Source: Phalacrocorax aristotelis (lineage: Eukaryota; Chordata; Aves; Suliformes; Phalacrocoracidae). Taken from it: a stretch of 64,000 bases of DNA. The first letter of the stretch is position 1. Each line of letters begins with the position of its first letter. Below the pieces are notes generated by a model, which was given only the letters and a program-made list of their open reading frames with translations, was not told the DNA's origin and ran no database searches. The stretch covers positions 58,946,205-59,010,204 of the forward strand of contig NC_134311.1 in assembly GCF_949628215.1 (NCBI RefSeq), read 5' to 3'. Below are positions 21,501-32,364 of this stretch, piece by piece. Both the position numbers and the translations under genes were made by a program.

Positions 21501-22832
21501 GAAGAATTTTTTGAAAAGCAACTTGGGAACATTTTTGTGCCAGAAGTTACCTGTCACCCTGTTTTTGAAAACTGGCCACCAGCAATCATATTCAATCCTT
21601 AAAGGTTATAAGCATTTTACTCCATTTGTACCTGGAACAAAGACCTAAGTTATATATGTTGCATGTTATGAAATTTATTTTAACATTCTCCTATCTTCAG
21701 ACTAGTTACAGGTTTCCAGGTGATTAGCAAGAACCAATATGGTGTCACAAAGTGCATTTACACTGCTTTCTGGATAATGTGAAATTTTTTTTTTTTTAAC
21801 AAATATTTTTTAACAGAACTACTTTGTCACAGAATGAGCTTATTTTCAAATAGATCTTTACCTGTTCTGGGCATTGTGCCACATGAGGTATCTCAAGGTA
21901 CTGAAATCAATGAGTTCAGACTGGGTCACACACTTGGCGGCCTGTTCCTTTGTCTGGACCGTTTTTTTCCTCTCTGCTTTCAGGTTCAACTCTGCATCAT
22001 CCCTTCTCCCTAAAAAGAAACAAATCTCACTCCTGATGCAGTGTTAAAAGGTCTCCATCAATACTGACCTCACCTTCCTGTTCTGTGTAATCCACAGCAA
22101 CCTGTTACCTTTATGAAGAACCTTGCTCTACCAAGGCGTAACTCCCACATTTGTGCCACGTTCCATATGTGTAGAAGTTGGCAGTCAGACACAGGCAGTG
22201 ATGCCACAGAAAGGAGGGAATGCACTTGCTGAATTGGCTTGCAGTGGAGGGGTTTCAGCACAAAACTGCTTTTCCTGTTTCTTGAAGCTCTGAGGTAGTA
22301 ATTTGGTACGACTAACACAAAAGGCATATGGGAAGTGAATTGGTAATGCATGTGTGATGCCGTACCGTGTTTGCTTAATTTGCAAACACTTAAGATGTTG
22401 CACTGACATAGTCTCTTTGATGTATTACTCTGCCTGGTTTGGTGCTGTCATCACAGCTGTGAGAAATGCCATATTGAGACAGATTTTGGACTGTATACAA
22501 AGTCAAGTACTTGTACATTTGGAAATGAGAGACCCCAGAATACTTGTGCAACAGAAGAAGAGTTAGAATTTCTTCCCCTTGTGGTCCTGTAGGTGCTTCC
22601 TCTTCTACTTCAGGTGTAGTAGGGAACTGACTTCATCATCATCCTCCAGCTGGGTTTGGAAATGCAGAATGGTTTAGAAGAGTTTGGAAATTGTCTGTGA
22701 ACTGTTTGTTGAGAGGTTTGAGAAATCATTAGTCCTACGTACCCCCAGGCAGTTTCCAAAACTAATAGAAGCAGCTGTGAGGCTGTGAAGTGGGTTGATA
22801 TATGGCTCTTACAGCTCCTCTCAAAACTGCCT

Positions 22833-23207
22833 TTAGGTGGCTATCCCCATTGGGAGGCTTCTGAAGAAAAGGCTAAGGAGGGTTGTCGATAGGGTCCTGG
22901 GTGCTTCCTTTGTGGTTTGAAAGGGTGTTTCTGGAGTTGCTGCTGGAGAAATTCTGTCTGAAGGAAAGATAAACCTCTTGATGGTGTTCCTGTGACGAGG
23001 GGCTGGAGTATGCAATTCTAGTGAATAGGAAGTTACTCCCAAATCTTTTTTGGGAAGTCTTTGTGCTGCTCTCATAAGTTGATTTCTTGAAGTGCTAAAG
23101 TAGTCCATAGGGTTGCTTAGATTTCCCGGGAGATGCCTGATATCTGGAGCTGTGGAGAGCAGCAAATCCATTGAGCTCATGGGGATTTGTGTGGAGCAAG
23201 TGACCAT
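22833..23207 (-). other. unrecognised 124-codon open frame, probably not a gene
   Basis: A minus-strand frame starting at an ATG and ending in TAG at 22833. The translation is Ser/Thr/Pro-rich (for example LHTPAPRHRNTIKRF) with no signal peptide, membrane segment or domain I know. A second minus frame (23095-23304) overlaps it for over 100 bp. No splice context or poly(A) signal points to a transcript. A decayed retrocopy or a chance frame are both possible. Confidence 0.15.
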
Positions 23208-24838
23208 GTTTACTCAATCCTAGGCATTCTGTATTACTCAATGAAGTTGCATGAGGGCAAATACAAAGGTACAAAAGCAGATCCAAGGCTGGCCATGGTG
23301 TCACAGTGTCTTACAACCTATTGAGATATATATAGGAATTTAACAACCTCTTATCCTGTGAGGCATTCGATAAAGGGTTAAGATATAGGGGATGGTTGCT
23401 GCTTGTAATTGCTTTCAAAGGTTGAAAGAAAAAGTTCTTTATCGCTGATGTAAAGTAATGGTTTTTCCCTAGCAAGTTAATTGTTTCTTAGATCTCTGCT
23501 TAGAACAAAGAGGTACTAAAACAGGCCTGGTCTGATAATCCCCTAGTACTGGGAACTCATTACTAAGCCTGCCAGCAGTCAGAAAACCTTCAGTGCTGAT
23601 GGTGCCAAAGCAGTCAGAGCCAACAACTGCTTTAACACTACAGTGATTAGAGCTGAGATACTCTAGGTTTTCAGGTAGTTAGTGCAGTTTTACTAATGTT
23701 GCTTTGCAGGGTGGCAAGGGAGGATCACTTCACTGCTGTGAGAGGCAGTAATTTGGTGAAAATGTACTTTTTAGAGGTTGTAGCTCATGCAGACACCATC
23801 AGGGTAAGAATAAGTAAAGATACAGTCTCTTGACCTGACTTGCTAGGTCTGGTGATACATGCCTGCTTTCAGAAGATACAGTGTCAGTCTGACTGAGTCT
23901 TTGGTTTGAAATCAAGCAGTCCTCAGGCATGGGTCATCACTGAGCTTTGTAACAGTCTAGACGAGTTAGATCCTGCATTTGTCCATTACTAATTTGAGCC
24001 CTGTTAGCAGGGATAGAGAGACAGAAACTCTATTAATACTCTGCTTTTGTATACTTTTTTTTTTTAAATAGCTGATACTAAATTGAAACAGCAGCAGTTT
24101 GAACGTTTCTGAGTTTAATCTCAGTTATTGGATTCTTGGTGGTCAAAGAATTACAGATGCTGCAAGCCCAGGTAGTAAAAAGAAATGGAGAAGTATTTAG
24201 AGCTGCTTTCTTGCTGAGTAGCTAATCACTTAAGAAGCAGGGCGTTATAAAAGAGAAAATCTAGTAATCTTAATAACAAACATTGCTATTAGTCAAGCTT
24301 ATGCTGTGTTGATTAGAAAAAAGCAATTATGGTTTCTCTTTTCCCTATCTCAGGGAATCTTAGGCCAAAGTCAGTAAAGTGAGATTCCCATCCTTGCCTG
24401 TTTATGATCTGTTCATTGGTCTCCCTATTAACATGGAGCCAAAAATCCTTTGATATTGTATTTACTGAATTTATACTGTGTTACTGAACTTTGTCTTATT
24501 CTAAAAGCAGTAGAAGAAGCTGAGGTACCTGCTGTTTGTGCCAGAACTTGTAAGCTCTAGAAAAAAATTAAACACTTGGCTCTAATCAGGCTCTCTGTGT
24601 CCAAGTGTGGTTTCACAATGGCAGTATTTGAAACCCACAGTCAGAATGTGTATTTATCCCATCTAATGCTAGTACTTATCACCATGTATCTGTCACTTGC
24701 TATGTGGTGTTGAAACAGGCAGAAGTTTAATGAAAAGATGAAGCTAAGCATAAGATAAGCTCAGGAGAAATATAGCTCAGAGTGTGTTCAAAATATTAGT
24801 CTTCTAAGATCTGCCAAGCACGGTAGAGCTATGATGAG

Positions 24839-24872
24839 ACAAAAATAAAAAAGAAAAAGAAAGAAAGAAAGG
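24839..24872. repeat. A-rich AAAG-type simple repeat
   Basis: An A-rich run that passes into three consecutive AAAG units. Simple sequence, no function inferred. Confidence 0.7.
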
Positions 24873-25119
24873 TGCAAAACCAGATGCAGCTTCATTTTTA
24901 AGTACATCTTTATCTCCACTTCCTTTGGTTCCACCAATGCTTTTGTAACCGTCAGTCATTAGAGCTTGAGACTGTACGGAGATGGAAAATAGAAAGCTTA
25001 AATTATAAATAGCCATTTTCTAGATGTCTTATCACTCTGAAAAAAAATGCTTAAAAATGAAAATATTTTCCAAAATTATTTGCCTGTATCTTTATTTTAA
25101 ATCTAAGTGGTATGTTATG

Positions 25120-25405
25120 TGATAAAACACCCACAAAGGAGTTCAGAGAGACAATGGCAGGAGGAGGAAGCCAAATAATATCCTGCCAAGCCCATCACAG
25201 GAGCCAGCAGCTCATTAAAGGCCCATCTGCACAAGCCCAGAGGAGCTCAGGGATGCACAAAGGCAGGCAGGAACCCAAATCAAAGACTCCTGAGGAATGA
25301 CCACCTTGTCCAGTCCCCACCCAAAAAATGGAAAAAATTAAGTGGAAGGGGAGGACCAGAACTATGTAAGGAGTAGCCTCGCAGTGTGGTTTGGCTTGAT
25401 AAAAC
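25120..25405. repeat. GC-richer segment flanked by 9-bp direct repeats TGATAAAAC
   Basis: TGATAAAAC occurs at 25120-25128 and again at 25397-25405. The 268 bp between them is markedly GC-richer than the AT-rich flanks. That is the pattern of an insertion with a target-site duplication. The segment has no obvious terminal inverted repeat, LTR-type TG...CA ends or 3' poly(A), so the class of element is unknown and coincidence is possible. Confidence 0.3.
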
Positions 25406-28400
25406 TTTCCATGTTCAGACATGGCAGACAGAAAAACAGGACTTTTCTGGATTATTCAGAATGAAGTGGAAATTTGCACTTCTAATAAACTTCTGCTAAA
25501 CTGAAATGCTCTTGTATTAGATTAAACTGGAGGGAGATTTTTTTTTTATTTCAGAGCTCTGAAAATTAGACAAAGGTGTGTTTTCAGCAGTTGCCTCATA
25601 AAAAGGTGGCTCTCTTGCAAGATGAGATCTGTTTGAATGTGATTCTTGGGTGCAGATTGATCTGGCCTCTACCTAAATGCCTACATGCCTACCTAGTGTT
25701 CTACCTAAACATTCCGCCTAGGTGCTTGTACCTGGTGCTTCTCCAGCCTTTGATCAACTGCTGTGGCCTCGGTAATCACCTAGCCAGTAAGAAATATATC
25801 ACAAAAATGTAGGTGGGATTTAATCTCTGTAAATATGGGTATAGCATTGTCTCTTGATCTTTGGCTTCTAGTTCAGGGAGAAACAAGCTCTGGAGGTACG
25901 TCCAGGCTAAGGATGATGAAGTAGCAATATTATTACTTCATTTCTAAATGAGAGTCCAAAAGCTGATCAAAATTATTTTTATTTTATTTCTCTTTACCTT
26001 ATGATTCTTATACGGAGATATTCTTAATTAGAGCAAATATTGTACCTATTTTGTACTTCTTGTTTACCTTGGACCAGGATGAATATTTCTATAACATACT
26101 ACACTGTGTTATAAATCAAGACATATTTTGGGACTGAACATCTGTAAATGATCTTTCTACCATATATTTTAGAACTGTTCCCCATAAGTTAAAGCAGTAG
26201 TGTTGCTGATGTTGCCAACATGGAGAAAGCTTCCATTTAAGGAGCATTTATTGAAATACAGCTTTCTACATTCAGAACTAGCCACCTGGATTTTTATGTA
26301 TTTGTCTACTGTGTTTCCTTCCTATGCCTTGAGGAAGGGAGGCAGCCCACTGTCAAACACAGATATGTAGGTTTTGAGGAATGGGAGGGAACAAAAAAGG
26401 AGTCCAGTACAACCCTATTAGCCAGATGTTTACCTCCATGCTATGAAGTGACATCTGCAGATAAAACGCAGTCCTGTGATTAAAACCAATTACCAAAGCA
26501 CGCAAAATTGAGAGATAAAGAGCCATGTCTTAGTCAGGGATGCTTTGTACAAGTTTCTTATACCACCAAACTTGAAGAACTAAACTGTACTTCAACCCAG
26601 AGCCTTAAGGCACCCAAGAAAAACATCACGGTTTTTATATTTGCCTCTTGATGTAAAGGTGAAGTTTTAAATATACCAATACCAAATGACTTTTAGGCTC
26701 TGTATAGAATAGAAAGCAACCTGATGGCTTTTAGTTGTGAAGTGTAATCAAGCACATTACATTTATGTAGTTCTTTACTGAAACTATCCAGTACTCCAGC
26801 TAACCAACCTCAATCATCTTCTTAGAGGAAAAACAATGTCAGCATCTAAAATGACCAAGAACACTCCTTCCTCAAATTACCTTAAAGGTCTCCTATATAT
26901 CCTACGTAGTCTGAGCAAACAACACTATAGAGATTTCTCTATTCCTCTTTAAACAGTTTTGACCTATCTCTTACCTTTCTTTGCTGTGGCTGCAGCATCC
27001 CAGACTAAGCTAATGGATAGAAAAACACTAGTACAATTAAGTTCCATTGTTATTCAAAACAAGGGCTTTAAAACAGAGAATCCTTTTTTCAGTATCTCAA
27101 TAAAGTCTAGACTGCAAGGTGTGTTTCATCCTCCATCCTAGCCTGACAGAAGTGAAATATGTTCTTTGATGATACTGATATATTTTTGATCATATATAAA
27201 CATTCTATCAATTGACCATGTGACAATAGAGAAAGTAATGCTCTATAACTGTCAAGGATATTATAATGAGTCAGGCAGGGTCTTTGTAATGAAACAGCTT
27301 ATAAACAGTCATATAAAAATACTATTTTTGGAAGTACCTGCATTAAGCTTGCATCAGGTTGCACAAGCTCTTTCAATGGTTATATGAAATTTGGACTGTA
27401 AACAGATTAAGGAAGAATGAACTTATAACTTGATTTAATATTTTTGCTCAAAGTCTGGGCCCAGACTGTATTCAATCCTTTGAGACTTGGCAATCTTCAC
27501 TTTTTGAGTAGGTCTACCATCCTGTTCTTAGATTTGCACAGGATGTCATAGTTGTGTGGTTAAACTTTCACATTTTAAATAAATTATTTAATTTATTGTA
27601 TATTTTGTTTAAACAAAACCTGAATTTCAGGTCTAATTTGGACAGTCAATGACTTTGCTATTTTTAAAAATGAGAAAAAATCTTGGATCCGTATTTGTTT
27701 ATTGATCTATCAACTTGACTCTTACTGTCATCTCTGAGATCATTAGATAGTCATGTGTCTTTAGCAAGAGGATTTAGGTAATACTTAAGCTAAGATGGAA
27801 GAAAAAAATAGGAACAAACTTTTTAAATTATTACCTTCAGGGAGCTTGACGGTACAGACAAAAATGTTTAACTCCTCATTTGCTAGATGCTGTCCTGTGT
27901 AAGCCACTGGAGATAACTGGATGTATGACAAACTTCTCCTATTCGATTTCTTTTATAAATCAAGAAAATAAAGTAGGAAAAGAAGCAGGAGTGGGAGCGG
28001 AAATAGTTGTACAACAGTAACAGATGATTGCCTGCACTTCCTCCTCCATTTGGTGGGCCTGTCTGTTCCACTTAATTGCATCTTGTGGTCTGTATCAAAT
28101 CTTTGATAAGCAGAGTCTCAAGGGCAGGAAGTTAGAAAAACATTGACTTTTGCTGTGGGATGTTAAGAAATCTCACTGTGTTCCATCATGTGGAAAGAGC
28201 CTCCTCAGATCCCTTGAAGACCTGGAAGATCTTGGTTACAACTGATCCTTAATGAAAGTCTCCCCCCATTTTGGCTGGAGAGGCCCAACATCTCTAAGAT
28301 TGTGAACAAACATCTGTAAGAAGGACCTTGCTATTCCTCGAGCACCATGATAAGCCTTTATAGTTTTTTACTCCTGTAATTCTGGTTTTTTGTTGGGACA

Positions 28401-28648
28401 AAAGGTATTTGCATTATCTAAGTTGTGGGACTAGACAACTATGGATACTTAACAAACACCTAGGAAACACGTTGGATAAATGGTCACATGTCAACTTCTG
28501 AAGAAAGGGATGTGAAAAAAGGAAAAAGCAAGAACAGGAACACTTATGGTCTAGCTTAATGAATGAATATAATTTTGTATCACAATGTATTACAAAGTAT
28601 TTACAGACCTTCTTTCCTTAGTCAGGTTTTGGCTCTGCTACTTAAGAG

Positions 28649-29570
28649 ATAGAATCAGAGAATTGAAGAATAATTTTGGTTGGAAGGGACTGTTAAAGGT
28701 CCGCCAGTCCAAATCCCTGCAATGAACAGGGACATCTTCAACTAGATCAGGATGCTCAGAGCCCCGTCCAGCCTGATCTTGAATGTTTCCAGGGATGGGG
28801 CATCTACCTCATCTCCAGGCAACCTGTGCCAGTGTTTCACCACCCTTATCATCATAGAAAATTTCATCCTATCCAGTCTAAATCTACCCTTCTTTAGTTT
28901 AAAACTATCACCCCTTGTCCTGTCACAACAGGCCTTGCTAAAGAGGTTGCCCCCATCTTTCCTGTAGTCGCCCTCTAGTACTGGAAGGCCACATTAAGGT
29001 CTCCCCAGAGCCTTCTCTTCTCCAGGCTGAACAACCCCAACTCTCTCAGCCTGTCCTCATAGCAGAGGTGCTCCAGCCCTCGGATCATTTTTGTGGCCTC
29101 CTCTGGACCTGCTCCAACAGGTCCATGTCTTTCCTGTGCTGAGGGCTCCAGAGCTGGACTCAGCACTGCAGGTGGGCTCTCGCCAGAGCGGAGTAGAGGG
29201 GCAGAATCACCTTCCTCGACCTGCTGGCCACGCTGCTTTTGATGCAGCCCAGGTTACAGTTGCCTTTCTGGGCTGCGAGCACATATTGCCGGCACATCTC
29301 CAGCTTTTCAACCACCAGCACCCCCAAATCCTTTTCAGAAGGGCTGCTCTCAATCTCTTTATCCCTTCATCCCTCAGCTGGTGTTGATCTGAGTGGTTGC
29401 CCCGACCCAGGTGCAGGACCCTGCACTTGGCCTTGTTGAACCTCCTGAGGTTCTCATGGGCCCACCTCTCCACCTCTCCACCTCTCCATCCATAGGTCTC
29501 TCTGGATGACATCCCATCCTTCAGGCATGTCAGCTGTACCACTGAGCTTGGTGTCATCTGCAAGAGACAT
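28649..29570 (-). mobile_element. CR1 LINE, 5'-truncated, young copy
   Basis: Read on the minus strand, this begins at the end of the reverse-transcriptase domain (the ADD catalytic motif C lies at about 29553-29561, followed by TKLSG) and continues through FNKAKCRVLHLGRGN and the conserved CR1 3' region. It ends near 28649 in a degraded version of the ATTCTATG tail. The frame carrying ADD differs from the frame carrying FNKAKC. It lacks ORF1, the endonuclease and most of the RT, so it is dead. Over about 780 bp it is nearly identical to the CR1 copy at 60012-60823. Plus-strand open frames here, for example 29091-29387, are antisense shadows. Confidence 0.93.
29464..29487. repeat. three tandem copies of 8-bp ACCTCTCC inside CR1
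   Basis: Three perfect copies occupy 29464-29471, 29472-29479 and 29480-29487. Two extra copies would add 16 bp, which changes the reading frame by one. This matches the offset between the CR1 ADD-motif frame and the downstream FNKAKC frame. Confidence 0.9.
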
Positions 29571-32153
29571 TGTAATCTGTAGCTCTTCTAATCTTGCCTC
29601 ACAAAGTGAAATCCTTTCAGGCTGTTTTTGTTTCGATATTTTGTTTAATTTCTCAGTCTCTTTTTTTAAAAGGGATCAGTACCAATAACCAGGGCAATAT
29701 TCTGATTAAGTTCTTAATAATTGCTTTTTCTTTCCATTTTCAACAGCCACAAAAGAACATGTGTGTGATCACCTGCTAGATAATGACAGACTCTGCTCAA
29801 CAACTTACTTCAGCAAAAAATAAGGGATTAAATAATACTTTGTTGAAATTGTTAATATCCTTTTAGTGTGCAAACTTAGCCTATATCATTGTTCATACTG
29901 TGAGGAACTACCTGACTTCAAATTACTCTACATACTGTAGTGAAATACCCTAACACTGTAAACTTGATGCCCAGAAGGATGCTTATTTCTTTTTCCTTTC
30001 AGAAACTTCTGCTGCTTTCTTTGACAGTCATAATGGTGATTACTTCAACCAATAGATGACAACAGGGCATTTGTTTCCTTTCTGTTAACCTCTCACAGAA
30101 TTGCAGCCTCAGGGTATGGCCATCAAAACATGCCACACAAGTTACATTCTGGAATTCCTGACTATACTTGCTACACAATGAATGGAAAGAGGTTTGAAGA
30201 AGTTGAGAATATATTTTTATGTAATGGTAGGACTCGTCTCCTGACAACACATTTGGACAAAAACTAAAAAGATTATACAAAGTTTTAAACGTGACAGGAT
30301 GTTATTTTTCTTAATATTAATTTGCTTGAATTTTAATCGAATCTTTCCAACAGTTAAACTATTCCATTACAGTTAATTTTGAGCACCTGCTAAATATTTC
30401 CATGCTGTGGTTAAAATGTCTCCTTTTGCTGGCATGAAACAGGATTAAAGATCTGTGCATAGTTTATCAGTACAAACACAATGGATTTTCTTTTTCAAAG
30501 CAAATTTATATGTAACAAGGAATTTGTAATGGATTTTTCTGAAAGTAAAAAAAAAGTTTGGGGTGCATTGCCATTTGCCTAGAAAGTCAAACCTAACCTC
30601 AGATCTTCAGAAGAAGGTGACAAATAAGATACTTTCAAATACGAAATATGGAAATATGGCAGTTGAATACTGTCATGCTAAATATCATATTCCAGTGTAT
30701 GCTCAAAGGCTTCTGAGTGTATGGTAATAACTTCTGAGCAATGAAGAAACATCTTAAATAGTAAATAATCTTACAAGCCTTGGAACAAGTTTGCCATTAT
30801 GTGCAGTTTAAAATAACTTTTTTCTCTCAATCTAAGCTGTAACAATGATATTCACCCAGAAAAAGTAATTTATGTACTTTATATGTATCAAATTGTTCTT
30901 CTTGACCATGGGTATTGGGGCTTGATTTTTTTACTGCCAGTACAATTATGGTAATTAGGATGTACTTTAGGCTAGGCTAAACAAGAAGCTTCACAGAATC
31001 TTAAGCATTACCACTAGCAAGCATAGTAACAAAACCAAGCAAGATACACTTCCCTTTCTCTCAACTGTTAGGGAGTATTCTGAGTTACGGGCAGCCTGGA
31101 GTTTAGTGTTTGAGAGGAAACTTTCTTTGTCCCAGATCTAATCTGAAAAAAAAGTCAAGGAATGTATGAAGTGTCAAGTAAACATAACATTGCAGGAGAA
31201 GAAACAAATCCATGGAGGAAAACCACAATTTGTCTGTGAAGAGGTGAAAAATCACAAATTAAATGTTCAGTATTTTGCAATGATTCTGGAATATATTTAG
31301 CCTGAAGTCCTGTGATCAAACCAATATCAGTTGAAGCCAGTTTATAACAAAGAAAAAGGGGGGGGGAATTTTTTTGACCTTGAAGTTACTTGTCCATTTT
31401 TATAATAGAGTTTTCTGGCCTGAATTTTGCAGGCCACAAAGAAGGAATGCACCTTCTGTCCTGAGAAATAAGCTTTACTGCAAACTGCTGAGCTCCTTCT
31501 ATTTAATGTTACTTTTCTAAAAAGTTTTACATTTTAGAAATGTTTAAAGACTTTTTCAGTGAATCCTTGGGAAAGAAACAGGCCTCTAAGTAGTATTTCT
31601 TTAGTGTGAGTGACTTTATTAATGAAGGTCTAGACCAAGATGTAAAAATGCAAATGTAGTTTTCTGTGTTTAAGATAAAGATCAGCTTAGATGCTTTAGA
31701 GTTTCAGAAGCTTTGCACATAATAAGAGAAAGTGGGCTCTTTCTCACCTTCCTCTAACACTTTGTTTGTTAGTGATGGTATGAAAAATAAGACCTTCCTC
31801 CCAGATCTGCTGTTGTTTTTCTATTTTTGAAATGTAATCATGCCTAACAGGGTGACTGTGGCAACAGCAAAACTGTTCAGACTTCTGAACTGTTCTTAAC
31901 AGAACTCAACATTTTCAAACAGGTTCTTCACGCAATGTGTAGTAGTTTTGCATGTAGGGCCAAATATATTACGCTACCTTTATCTGCTGTGCTATTTCTG
32001 TATACCATAACTGATGATGAAATAACAAGCAATTCAATGTCTAAATCTGACCATCTTTACTGTATTTCTTAAAATTATGCTAAGTGAACAGATTTGTTAA
32101 CTTTCTGATGGTTTCTTATGTGGAAGCTGCCACAAAAGTATATAAGAATTCTC

Positions 32154-32181
32154 AAATATTAGTCAGGTATGACTAATATTT
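32154..32181. repeat. perfect 12-bp inverted repeat, 4-bp loop
   Basis: AAATATTAGTCA (32154-32165), loop GGTA, and TGACTAATATTT (32170-32181). The arms are exact reverse complements. It could extrude as a cruciform or fold as a small RNA stem, but 28 nt is too short for a miRNA precursor. Confidence 0.85.
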
Positions 32182-32330
32182 TCAGAACACTTTTAGCAGT
32201 TTAAAAGGGCCCATACAATTTAATAGATTAGAATTAAATCCTGCAATTCAATGCTATAATCCACTTCAGGTGTCCAGCTTCAGAAGCCCTGGAGTGATTT
32301 TTTTTCTGGTTTGGTTTTTTTTTTTTTGGT

Positions 32331-32364
32331 CCCGCCCCCACCCCCACACCCCACCCTCACTCCC
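32331..32364 (-). other. G-quadruplex-forming tract on the minus strand
   Basis: The plus strand is C-rich after a long T run. The minus strand has six G-runs of three to five bases separated by loops of one to five bases, well within the classical G3+N1-7 quadruplex rule. It sits in AT-rich DNA with no gene start nearby. Confidence 0.8.

Larger units (their letters stand above)
18561..28648. other. intergenic sequence, no gene supported
   Basis: AT-rich intergenic DNA. Distinct segments within it are an unrecognised open frame at 22833-23207, an AAAG-type repeat near 24840 and the direct-repeat-flanked segment at 25120-25405, listed separately. I recognise no exon of a known gene. Confidence 0.6.

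Noticed and set aside
29091..29387. Plus-strand frame nearly identical to a minus-strand frame at 60088-60384, suggesting a duplicated protein gene
   Set aside because: Both are antisense readings of the same CR1 3' region; the identity reflects the two CR1 copies, not a gene.
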